The notes below the pieces were generated by a model. It did not search any database. It was not told where the DNA came from and worked only from the letters and a program-made list of their open reading frames with translations. The position numbers and the translations under genes were made by a program. This document shows, one piece after another, positions 41,207 through 48,146 of a stretch of 64,000 bases of DNA. Location of the stretch: NCBI RefSeq assembly GCF_008642375.1, contig NZ_CP029194.1, forward strand, positions 744,001 to 808,000, written 5' to 3'. This DNA comes from Streptomyces venezuelae (GTDB taxonomy: Bacteria; Actinomycetota; Actinomycetes; Streptomycetales; Streptomycetaceae). Position 1 is the stretch's first letter. Each line of letters opens with the position of its first letter.

Positions 41207-41458
41207 GCGATATCTCCTTCGAGGCATTACCCGGAATTCACACTGCGTGAATCCCGGCGTCGCCGCGATGATTGCCCCGTCCGGAAAAAGCACCGAAAAT
41301 ACAAAAAGTGCTCTGGCGAGAATGAACCCACCTAAGCACTTGAAGTCTATGGGAACCACAACTGCAACTGATAACTACTGTATCACGGAATGGGCCGGAG
41401 GGCTCTTTGGCACGGAACTTCTTCGGTTTCCGTGTCGGACAGACCCTCCGGAGGCCCG

Positions 41459-42541
41459 TCACAACGGCCCTGTGGCCCCGTCCCGCGTCGTCCCCCGCGC
41501 CGCGCGCAGCGCCGTGTGGACCGACCAGACCACGGACACCAGCGGCACGGCGACCACCGCGCCGACGATGCCGGCCGCGATCGAGCCGGCGATGACCGAG
41601 ATGGCCACCACCAAGGGGTGGAGCCGTACGGCCCAGCTCATGACGAGCGGATGCAGCAGATGCCCCTCGATCTGGCCCATCACGACGATCAGGGCGACCA
41701 CGACCACCGCGACCAGGGGGCCCTGCGAGGCGAGCGCCACCACGGCGGCGACCGCGAGGGCGACGGGCGAGCCGATCAGGGGGACGAAGGCGGCGACGAA
41801 CTCCAGGAGGGCGAGGGGGACGGCCAGCGGGACCCCGAGGAGCCAGAGCGCGAGGCCGACCAGGACCGCGTTCGTGGCGGCCACCAGCACGATCCCGTGC
41901 GTGTAGCCGGTGAAGGTGCGCCAGGCCGCGCGCCCCGCGATCCCCACCCGCCCCCGTACCGACCTCGGCAGCTGCCCCTGGAACCAGGCCCACTGCCGGT
42001 CTCCCGCGTGGATGAAGAACACGGCGGAGAACAGCGCAAGGGCCAGTGTCGTGAAGACGGCCACCACATGGCCGGCGCCGCTCACCGCCTCGCTCACCAG
42101 GGCCGACCGGTGGCTGGAGAGGAACTGGCCGATCCTCGCCTGTACGTCGGTCAGGACCTCCGGGTGCAGGCGGAACGGCGGCCGTTCCAGCCAGTCCTCG
42201 ATCCGGTCGACACCGTCCCGGAACTCACGGACCAGCGTCGTCCGCTCCCCTGCCACGGCCTCGCCGACCAGCGTGAGCACCCCGAGTACGAGCGCGATGC
42301 CGCCGAGCAGGGTGAGGGCGACGGCCAGTGGCCGGGGCAGACCCTTGGCGACGATGTCGGCGACCGGGCGCAGCAGCGCGGTGATCACGAGGCCGAGGAA
42401 GACGGCGACGCCGATCTCGTGGAAGCGGCCGAGGACGGCGAACAGGCTGTAGACGAGCAGGCCGACGATCAGCAGCCGCCACGCGTACGCGGCGGCCGTG
42501 CGGAGGAACGGGGTCACCGGCGGTGCTGTGCCTGGCTGCAT
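41459..42541 (-). CDS. AI-2E family membrane transporter
   Basis: A 360-residue AI-2E/PerM-type permease. It has the typical hydrophobic N-terminal pair (YAWRLLIVGLLVYSLFAVLGRFHEIGVAVFLGLVITALLRPVADIVAKG), a soluble stretch (residues about 110-180), and the C-terminal half with GYTHGIVLVAATNAVLVGLALWLLGVPLAVPLALLEFVAAFVPLIGSPVAL and EGHLLHPLVM. Members export quorum-sensing molecules or ions; the substrate here is not known. The ATG at 42541 is preferred over an upstream ATG at 42640 because the TM pattern starts right after it. It is divergent from the hypothetical at 42729. Confidence 0.85.
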   Translation of the reverse strand: MQPGTAPPVTPFLRTAAAYAWRLLIVGLLVYSLFAVLGRFHEIGVAVFLGLVITALLRPVADIVAKGLPRPLAVALTLLGGIALVLGVLTLVGEAVAGERTTLVREFRDGVDRIEDWLERPPFRLHPEVLTDVQARIGQFLSSHRSALVSEAVSGAGHVVAVFTTLALALFSAVFFIHAGDRQWAWFQGQLPRSVRGRVGIAGRAAWRTFTGYTHGIVLVAATNAVLVGLALWLLGVPLAVPLALLEFVAAFVPLIGSPVALAVAAVVALASQGPLVAVVVVALIVVMGQIEGHLLHPLVMSWAVRLHPLVVAISVIAGSIAAGIVGAVVAVPLVSVVWSVHTALRAARGTTRDGATGPL

Positions 42542-42728
42542 GGCGACGAGGTACCACCAAGGACGCTCAGGGCCACGCCGAGGACCCGACATTCGCCCGG
42601 TCAGCAGGGGGCGGACCCGAGGGCGCCGGTGGCTCGTCACGGAGCTCGTCGGGTCCCGTGTTCGAGTGATCGTCCGCTGCTAGTGTCCGGTACGGGGCGG
42701 GTGTCCCGTGCCGGGTGAGGAGGAGTCC

Positions 42729-43463
42729 ATGAAGGCCGCGGACGACGGACGGCAGCAGCTGGACGCGGCGAGCGTCCTCAACGCGAAGAGGACGCTCCTC
42801 CAGCTCCTGGCCAGAGCCGGGGTCTGGTCCGGGGACGCCGAGGAACTGATCGGACTCGTGGAGGCCGGTGCCCTCGCCCTCGCCCACACCGAGATCGGCG
42901 AGAGCGCCCGGAGCGCGCCGGAGGGGAACGACGGTCGCTACGAGGCCGGCTGGCGCGACGGCACCCGTGCTGTCGCCGACGAGCTCGCGGACATCGCCGA
43001 ACGCACCCTGCGCCACGCCCTCGCCCCCGACCCGACGGTGTCCTCGCCGGACGACCGGTCTCCCGTCGGCCGGGCGGAGATGGAGCGGGCGAAGGTCGCG
43101 ATCACGCCGCTCTACCTCTCGTACACCGCCGTGTCCGAGCTGGACCCCGACGCTACCGAGCAGGTGCTCACCGCCGTCCTGGGCACGATGAGCCCCCGGC
43201 AGCGCGCCGGGTACGCGGGGCGGCTGACGGAGTTCGCCACGGCCCATCACGCGCGCCTGGAGCGGCTGTACGCGGAGTACGGTCCCGGCAGCGCCATCGC
43301 GATCCACGGCCGCTACTCCCTCGTCCACTCCCCCACCAGCGTCGCCGTGCTGGAACGTCTCGCCGCCGCGCCGGCGGCGCTCCACGAGGAGTGGGACGCC
43401 GCCGAGCTGCCGCCGGCGTGGCTGGACGGCCTGATCACCGCGTGGGGCCCGGCGGCGCACTGA
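42729..43463 (+). CDS. Hypothetical protein (244 aa)
   Basis: I do not recognise this family. It is a soluble, mostly helical 244-residue protein. Visible stretches are SVLNAKRTLLQLLARAGVWSGDAEELIGLVEAGALALAH, TRAVADELADIAERTLRHALA and TEQVLTAVLGTMSPRQRAGYAGRLTEFATAHHARLERLYAEYG, which look like a helix-rich bundle. There is no signal peptide, membrane segment or nucleotide-binding motif. The ATG at 42729 follows GTGAGGAGGAGTCC. Its 3' end overlaps the convergent phosphopantetheinyl transferase gene by 29 bp. It may be unrelated to the carrier-protein cluster. Confidence 0.65.
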   Translation: MKAADDGRQQLDAASVLNAKRTLLQLLARAGVWSGDAEELIGLVEAGALALAHTEIGESARSAPEGNDGRYEAGWRDGTRAVADELADIAERTLRHALAPDPTVSSPDDRSPVGRAEMERAKVAITPLYLSYTAVSELDPDATEQVLTAVLGTMSPRQRAGYAGRLTEFATAHHARLERLYAEYGPGSAIAIHGRYSLVHSPTSVAVLERLAAAPAALHEEWDAAELPPAWLDGLITAWGPAAH

Positions 43464-44094
43464 TCCGCGGGGAAGGCCCCGGTCCGAGGGTGAAGGCCGT
43501 GACGGGAGCGGCGGAGGCCACCGCCGCCACGGCCGACCTGTGCGGGTCCGTCCATGCGAGGACGCGGAGATCGCCGTCGCCGGCCTTCAGCCGCGCTTCC
43601 TCGCGGACCCACAGGCGGAGCAGGGCCGCGCCGGGGTCCGGGGCGCAGGCGGCCGCGCGGACGGCGGAGGCGGGCAGGACCCGGCCGAGTACCGACAGCG
43701 GGCCCGGCCTGCGGGTGGCGGGCTCCACGTCGACGCCCACGGCACCGGGGCCGACGGCCGCCGCGACGAGGCCGTCGGCGTGGCTCAGGCTGACGCCGAC
43801 GCCGGGGTGGTCGGGGAGGTAGGGGCGCCCGTGGCCGGGCCGGTCGCAGTCGGCGCAGTACTGGGCCGGGGCCGATTCCTCCGGTGGCCTTCCGGTGAAC
43901 CGGGCGGCGCAGAGCCGCAGCAGCAGCCGTGCGGCCAGGACGTCGTCCCGGCGGCTCGGCACCCGTGTCGCGGCGAGTCGTCGCAGCTCCCAGGGTTCGA
44001 GCAGTCCCTCGTGCAGCCGGGGATGGGCCAGGACCTCGCCGGTGGTCGCGACGGCCGCCAGCGCCGTACGGCCTTCGCCGGTCACGGGCGTCAT
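43435..44094 (-). CDS. 4'-phosphopantetheinyl transferase (cluster-encoded)
   Basis: A 219-residue Sfp-superfamily transferase. It has the GVSLSHADGLVAAAVGPGAVGVDVEP segment (motif GVDVEPA) and LRLWVREEARLKAGDGDL in place of the usual W-x-x-KEA-x-x-K. A CADCDRPGHGRPYLPDHPGV stretch precedes the fold, as in many Streptomyces PPTases. It should activate the carrier protein encoded 11 bp upstream in the same operon. The ATG at 44094 has a poor ribosome site, which fits coupled translation. The Lys of the second motif is replaced by Arg/Glu (VREEARLKA), so activity needs confirmation. Confidence 0.82.
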   Translation of the reverse strand: MTPVTGEGRTALAAVATTGEVLAHPRLHEGLLEPWELRRLAATRVPSRRDDVLAARLLLRLCAARFTGRPPEESAPAQYCADCDRPGHGRPYLPDHPGVGVSLSHADGLVAAAVGPGAVGVDVEPATRRPGPLSVLGRVLPASAVRAAACAPDPGAALLRLWVREEARLKAGDGDLRVLAWTDPHRSAVAAVASAAPVTAFTLGPGPSPRISAPPGPTR

Positions 44095-44105
44095 GGGTGA
44101 GGCGG

Positions 44106-44372
44106 TCAGCCGGTGGCTGCCGCGCCGCCCCGGGCTGCGGCCGTCCCGGAGCGGGTCAGGAAGCGGCGCTCCACGCGGCCGAGCGTGCGGAAGTCGTCGA
44201 TGGTGACTTCCTGGAGGTCGATGGAGTCGCCGGAGATCTCCTCCAGCAGGTCGATGAACTCCAGGAAGTCCATCGAGTCGATGAGTCGGGCCTCGATGAG
44301 GTCCTCGTCGACGTCGATCGGGCCGTCGAGGCCGGGGTTCTTCTCGTGGAGCCACGCGGCGATGCGTTCCAT
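44106..44372 (-). CDS. Stand-alone acyl/peptidyl carrier protein
   Basis: An 88-residue carrier protein. The phosphopantetheine site is S33 in LIDSMDFLEFIDLLEEISGD, and the helices around it follow the usual four-helix plan, with a long Ala/Gly tail. It lies 42 bp downstream of the tRNA-synthetase-like ligase and 11 bp upstream of a phosphopantetheinyl transferase on the same strand. In rhizobial systems such carrier proteins are the acceptors for amino acid:[carrier protein] ligases. The ATG at 44372 suits the AAGGAG site; a GTG at 44384 is the longer option. Confidence 0.9.
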   Translation of the reverse strand: MERIAAWLHEKNPGLDGPIDVDEDLIEARLIDSMDFLEFIDLLEEISGDSIDLQEVTIDDFRTLGRVERRFLTRSGTAAARGGAAATG

Positions 44373-44414
44373 GGTGCTGGTCACTCCTTGGTGCTGTGCG
44401 GGTTCGGTGACGTC

Positions 44415-45272
44415 TCAGGACCGGGCGGCCCGGAGCCGGGCGAGGGCCTGTTCGGGGGTGCCGTGGGCGAGGATCATCGCGTGCACCCAGCGTTCGACGC
44501 CGAAGGCGACGCAGGCGCTGTACGCGGACCCTTCGGCACCCGCCCGGATGTCCAGCCGCTCGCCGAAGAAGTTGCGGTGGCGGTTGACGGAGGCGATGGC
44601 CGTGCCGTCCGGGGCGCTGAACTCGTGCTTGACCGGGTCGAGCGCCATGAGGCGGGCCCGGGAACCGCCCCGGTCGTAGAAGGGGTCGTCGGCCGTGGCC
44701 CGGGTCAGGTCGAGGCCGAGACGTCCGGCCACTTCCTGGATGAACTCGGCTCCCCGTTCCAGGTGTTCGACCGCTCCTTGCTTGGTGCCGAGGTACAGGA
44801 CCTCGCGCATGTGGAAGCCCCAGAGGCGGCGCAGCCCGTCGTAGTGGGTCTCGTTGCGGAAGCAGCGGCCGGTGGCGGAGAGCCGTAGCCCGTCCTCGCC
44901 GACGTCCCTGCCCTCCAGGGAGAGCAGGAGTCCGTAGCAGGTGGCGGAGGGGAGCAGGTGGCCGGTGGGGCGCAGCGGGAGCTCCGCCGGGTCCTCGCCG
45001 GCCGCCAGGCCGTCGAGCGCCTCGGGGGTGAACCGCCCGGCGGAGACGCCGAGGTGGGGGAAGTTGCGGAAGTAGTCCAGCCGGGCCAGGCCCTCGACGG
45101 ACAGCAGGGGTGGTCCGACCACCTCGGGGGCGGAGAGGCGTGCCGCCAGTCCGGTCAGCAGGGCGTCGAGGCCGTGCAGCAGGGCGGTGTGGACCGGGTC
45201 GAGCGTGAGGAGGCCCGGGCCGGGGTTCTTGAGGCCGCCGTCCGGCAGGGCCGTACTGCTGGTTGTGCTCAT
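44415..45272 (-). CDS. Amino acid:[carrier protein] ligase, truncated class II (SerRS-like) synthetase
   Basis: A 285-residue class II aminoacyl-tRNA synthetase core without a tRNA-binding arm. Motif 2 is GRCFRNETHYDGLRRLWGFHMRE (Arg139, Glu141), and motif 3 is ACVAFGVERWVHAM. C112, E157 and C254 fall where the zinc ligands of archaeal SerRS and of the Bradyrhizobium enzyme lie (reported as C131, E176 and C279; the 45-residue gap is identical). Those enzymes adenylate a small amino acid and load it onto a carrier protein, not tRNA. The carrier protein is the next gene. The amino acid used here is not known. Confidence 0.88.
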   Translation of the reverse strand: MSTTSSTALPDGGLKNPGPGLLTLDPVHTALLHGLDALLTGLAARLSAPEVVGPPLLSVEGLARLDYFRNFPHLGVSAGRFTPEALDGLAAGEDPAELPLRPTGHLLPSATCYGLLLSLEGRDVGEDGLRLSATGRCFRNETHYDGLRRLWGFHMREVLYLGTKQGAVEHLERGAEFIQEVAGRLGLDLTRATADDPFYDRGGSRARLMALDPVKHEFSAPDGTAIASVNRHRNFFGERLDIRAGAEGSAYSACVAFGVERWVHAMILAHGTPEQALARLRAARS

Positions 45273-45515
45273 GGAAACCGCTCCCTCTCAGCGTGTGCGA
45301 ACAGTCGGGGGCGTCGGCGGGTGGGCAGGAGGACGATCCACGGCGTGGGTGTGGTGGTGGCGGCCGGATCGGTTCGGTCGGTTCGAACGTCCGGGAGTGT
45401 GGCTGCCGTCGGACCGCATGGCGTCGCCGCCGACCGGGCGCGGCGGTGCGTCCGGCCGGTGCCCCGCCGGGGCCACGGCCTGCGAGAAGCCCCTGGGATC
45501 GGAGCCGCGCCATGG

Positions 45516-45545
45516 ACCCTAGGCCAGCCCGTCCCGCCTTGTCTA
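45516..45545 (-). promoter_or_regulatory. Candidate promoter for the ligase/ACP/PPTase operon
   Basis: On the minus strand TAGACA (45540-45545, one mismatch to TTGACA) is followed after 18 bp by TAGGGT (45516-45521). The -35 box lies inside the operator-like site at 45537-45552. Confidence 0.45.
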
Positions 45546-45552
45546 GACCAAA
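45537..45552. promoter_or_regulatory. GntR/HutC (DasR-like) operator, left copy
   Basis: CCTTGTCTAGACCAAA matches 12 of 16 positions of the DasR-type consensus ACTGGTCTAGACCACT, including the central GTCTAGACCA. It overlaps the -35 box of the leftward promoter, where binding would repress. Related regulators with TGGTCTAGACCA sites are common in Streptomyces, so the protein need not be DasR. Confidence 0.5.
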
Positions 45553-45629
45553 GTCGGCGGGTCGGCGCAGGTCGCCGAGTGTTCGCTTCGATCTTCCGGA
45601 CACGTCAACTGTGCATATCCGGCCGACGC

Positions 45630-45659
45630 TTGACAGCGGCTATGGTCTAAACCAATGCT
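45630..45659 (+). promoter_or_regulatory. Candidate promoter for the dioxygenase operon
   Basis: TTGACA (45630-45635), 18 bp, then AATGCT (45654-45659). The -35 box is a perfect match; the -10 is weaker. The transcription start would fall near 45666, giving a leader of about 49 nt before the ATG at 45715 with its GGAGGG site. Confidence 0.5.
45641..45656. promoter_or_regulatory. GntR/HutC (DasR-like) operator, right copy
   Basis: TATGGTCTAAACCAAT matches 12 of 16 positions of the ACTGGTCTAGACCACT consensus and lies between the -35 and -10 of the rightward promoter. Together with the copy at 45537 it would let one regulator control both arms of the cluster. Confidence 0.5.
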
Positions 45660-45714
45660 GCTGCGTAACCGGCAGTGACCGTCCTCGGCCCTGACCCCGT
45701 CCTGGAGGGACCCC

Positions 45715-46836
45715 ATGACGACCCCCGCTCCCCACGGCCGCCCTCGCCACCCCCGTCTGCACAGAGCGGCGTCGGACCTTCCCTACTTCAGCGCGGACGG
45801 AGAGTCCTATCTCGCCCGGACCACCCTGCGGGAGCTGAAGAAGTCCCGCCCCCTGCGGGTGCTCTCCGAGGCGGACTTCGCCCATTGGCAGACGTACGGA
45901 TACGTCGTCGTCCGGGAGGCGATACCTGCGGAGGACGCCCGGCGGCTCCTCGACTTCGCCTGGGACTTCCAAGGGCTCGACCCGGACCGCCCGGAAAGCT
46001 GGTACGAGGACCGGCCGTTCCGCTCCGAGCTGGACCAACAGCTGCACGTGTACGGATTCGTCGAGGCGTACCACCACCAACTGCTGTGGAACAGCCGCCA
46101 GTCACAGCGCGTGTACGACGCCTTCGTCGACGTCTGGGACTGCGAGGAGCTGTGGGTCACGCTGGACCGGCTCAACCTCAATCCGCCCAACGTCAAGAAC
46201 CGCGACCGTGCGCTGATCGAGCCCACGGACCGGGGCTTCGACATCGAGCTGCACTGGGACATCGACACCACGCTCGGCGTCCCGCCCCAGCGGGTGCAGG
46301 GGATCATCGCGCTCAACGACACCCGGCCCGAGACCGGCGGCTTCCAGTGCGACCCCGAGCTGTTCCGGCGGTTCGAGGAGTGGAAGGTCGCCCAGCCGGC
46401 CGACCGGGACCCGCTGCGTCCCGCCGTGGACCGGACCGAGTTCCCCGTCGAACGGCCCGATCTCCACCCCGGCGACCTGCTCATCTGGAACGGCCTCCTC
46501 GCCCACGGCGTGGCGCGCAACGCCTCCGAGAACGGGGTGCGCGCGGTCCAGTACCTGTCGATGATGCCGGCGCTCGAGGAGCACGACAGGCTGCGCCGCT
46601 CCCGTGTCGAGTCCTGGCGGCACCTGCGCACCCCCCGCTGGAACCGCACGCTCGTCGGCGATCCGGTGCTGCACGAGTCCAAGCGCTACCCCACGGCCGA
46701 ACTGACCGGGCTCGGCAGCCGGCTCCTCGGGCTCACCTCGTGGCACGAGACGGCCGATGCCGGCGCATCCGCGGCCGCACATGCGGATGCCGGTCGGAGC
46801 GGGGACGGAGAACCTGCGTGCGCCGCGTCTGCCTGA
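45715..46836 (+). CDS. PhyH-type Fe(II)/2-oxoglutarate dioxygenase
   Basis: A 373-residue phytanoyl-CoA dioxygenase-family enzyme. The iron triad is H180-x-D182 (ELHWDID) and H264 (LLAHGVAR), with R276 (GVRAVQYLS) placed to bind 2-oxoglutarate. The fold starts with FAHWQTYGYVVVREAIPAEDARRLLDFAWDF. It would hydroxylate a substrate, plausibly the carrier-bound amino acid loaded by the divergent ligase, as PhyH-type enzymes do in several natural-product pathways. The ATG at 45715 follows CTGGAGGGACCCC. Its 3' end overlaps the next gene by 19 bp. Confidence 0.9.
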   Translation: MTTPAPHGRPRHPRLHRAASDLPYFSADGESYLARTTLRELKKSRPLRVLSEADFAHWQTYGYVVVREAIPAEDARRLLDFAWDFQGLDPDRPESWYEDRPFRSELDQQLHVYGFVEAYHHQLLWNSRQSQRVYDAFVDVWDCEELWVTLDRLNLNPPNVKNRDRALIEPTDRGFDIELHWDIDTTLGVPPQRVQGIIALNDTRPETGGFQCDPELFRRFEEWKVAQPADRDPLRPAVDRTEFPVERPDLHPGDLLIWNGLLAHGVARNASENGVRAVQYLSMMPALEEHDRLRRSRVESWRHLRTPRWNRTLVGDPVLHESKRYPTAELTGLGSRLLGLTSWHETADAGASAAAHADAGRSGDGEPACAASA

Positions 46837-48146
46837 CCCTCCCCACCGACCGGGCCTGCTCCGAGACCATCAGGGCGGTCGCCGAGGAGGCCGCCCACGG
46901 CGCCCGCCGGTTCGGCGTCGAGGTGCACCTCCTGGTCCTGGACTCCTCCGAGGCGCCGGTGCTCGCCGGGCACCGTACGACGGTCACCGGTCTGCCGCCG
47001 GTGCCGGGCGTGGTCGTCCACCACCTCGACGAGGCCCGGCAGCGGGCCTTCCTGCGGAAGGTGATCGCCGCGTCGGGCGTCGCGGCGCCCGAGCGGGTGC
47101 TCGACCTGCTGCTGCCGTCCCGCGTGTCCTACGGGGCCTGCACCGACCGCGCCTTCCTGATCGCGGAGGCCCTGGGCTGCGCGTCGGTGCACCGGCGGGA
47201 CTCCGACAGCCGCTACCAGCACCACTCCCCCTCCGGGAATCCGCACGAGGGCGGACCGGTCTTCCCCTTCCACCACGAGCTGACGTCGCTGGGGCGGCTG
47301 CCCGCCGACGTCGCCGGACTCGTGTCACGGAGCAGGCTCGACCCCGCGTGCGCGGACCGGCCGGTGGCCATGGTCGGCGGCTCCTTCGTCGGCGAGATGT
47401 CCGTGGACGTCGAGGAGATCCGCCGGCTCGACCCCGCCGTCTACGAGGACGTCATCGGCCTCTCGGTCCCCGACGGCTATCCGGAGATCTGGCGCAGGAA
47501 CCTCATCGCCGAGTCGTTCCGCGGCGCCGGGACCACCCCTTTCACCCGCGACCTCTCGACGCTCACCAGCGTCAGCCCCACGCGGGTGGACATGTGCAAC
47601 ATCGCCTTCACGAGCGAGGTCTACGGCCGGGTGCCGCTGCCGCCCGCCACCGACACCATCGGCAGCGACTACTTCCTGATCCATCTGGTCCACGACGCCC
47701 GGCTGCCGGGCGTTCTCCACAACCGCCATATCGTCAACTTCCATACACAAGAGCGTCGTTCCGACGCGGGCTTCCTCGCCTACCACCGGAGGCTCGCCAA
47801 GTTCTTCCTGTCCACGCCGTACTTCAACGCCGTGTACGAACGGATGGCCGCCGCCGGAGCGGAGTTGCTCGACGCCGACGGCCGTGTCCGCGCGGATGCC
47901 GTCGCCGGGTTCGTCAGGGACAGCACCCTTCTGGACCCCGTCGAGAACGCCGAGCGGCTCGACGTCGTGGACCGCTCGTACCGCAAGCTCGGCGGCCGCT
48001 ACGCCGGGGCCGCCGACGTCCTCGCCGCCGAGCGCGAACGACTCATCGACGCGGCCCGGGCCGACATGGAGGATTTCGCCCTCCTGATCGACGCCTGGGG
48101 ACCCCTGACCCGCTCCACGAAGTCCGTGAAAGGCATCACATGGTGA
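46818..48146 (+). CDS. DUF6271-like, glycosyltransferase-like protein
   Basis: A 442-residue protein that I believe belongs to DUF6271. Its N-terminus (VRRVCLTLPTDRACSETIRAVAEEA, then EVHLLVLDSSE) resembles the start of GT-A glycosyltransferases, and the middle contains TDTIGSDYFLIHLVHDARLPGVLHNRHIVNFHTQERR, a segment suited to a catalytic and metal-binding pocket. No membrane helix is visible. The GTG at 46818 lies 19 bp inside the dioxygenase gene and follows GGAGAACC, so translation is coupled. It may attach or transfer a sugar, or act on the carrier-bound intermediate; the reaction is not known. Confidence 0.72.
   Translation: MRRVCLTLPTDRACSETIRAVAEEAAHGARRFGVEVHLLVLDSSEAPVLAGHRTTVTGLPPVPGVVVHHLDEARQRAFLRKVIAASGVAAPERVLDLLLPSRVSYGACTDRAFLIAEALGCASVHRRDSDSRYQHHSPSGNPHEGGPVFPFHHELTSLGRLPADVAGLVSRSRLDPACADRPVAMVGGSFVGEMSVDVEEIRRLDPAVYEDVIGLSVPDGYPEIWRRNLIAESFRGAGTTPFTRDLSTLTSVSPTRVDMCNIAFTSEVYGRVPLPPATDTIGSDYFLIHLVHDARLPGVLHNRHIVNFHTQERRSDAGFLAYHRRLAKFFLSTPYFNAVYERMAAAGAELLDADGRVRADAVAGFVRDSTLLDPVENAERLDVVDRSYRKLGGRYAGAADVLAAERERLIDAARADMEDFALLIDAWGPLTRSTKSVKGITW

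Larger units (their letters stand above)
45273..45714. other. 442-bp divergent control region of the carrier-protein cluster
   Basis: This is the shared region between the ligase gene (leftward) and the dioxygenase gene (rightward). It contains two candidate promoters and two TGGTCTAGACCA-like operators, listed separately. The 5' leader of the ligase (45273-45515) has no clear open frame or hairpin. Base composition drops in GC around 45590-45660, as expected for promoters. Confidence 0.6.

Noticed and set aside
44415..45272. Second seryl-tRNA synthetase
   Set aside because: The N-terminal tRNA-binding coiled coil is absent and a carrier protein is adjacent.
45273..45536. Additional small gene in the divergent region
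   Set aside because: Open frames exist on both strands but have no ribosome site, and their codon pattern does not fit Streptomyces coding DNA.
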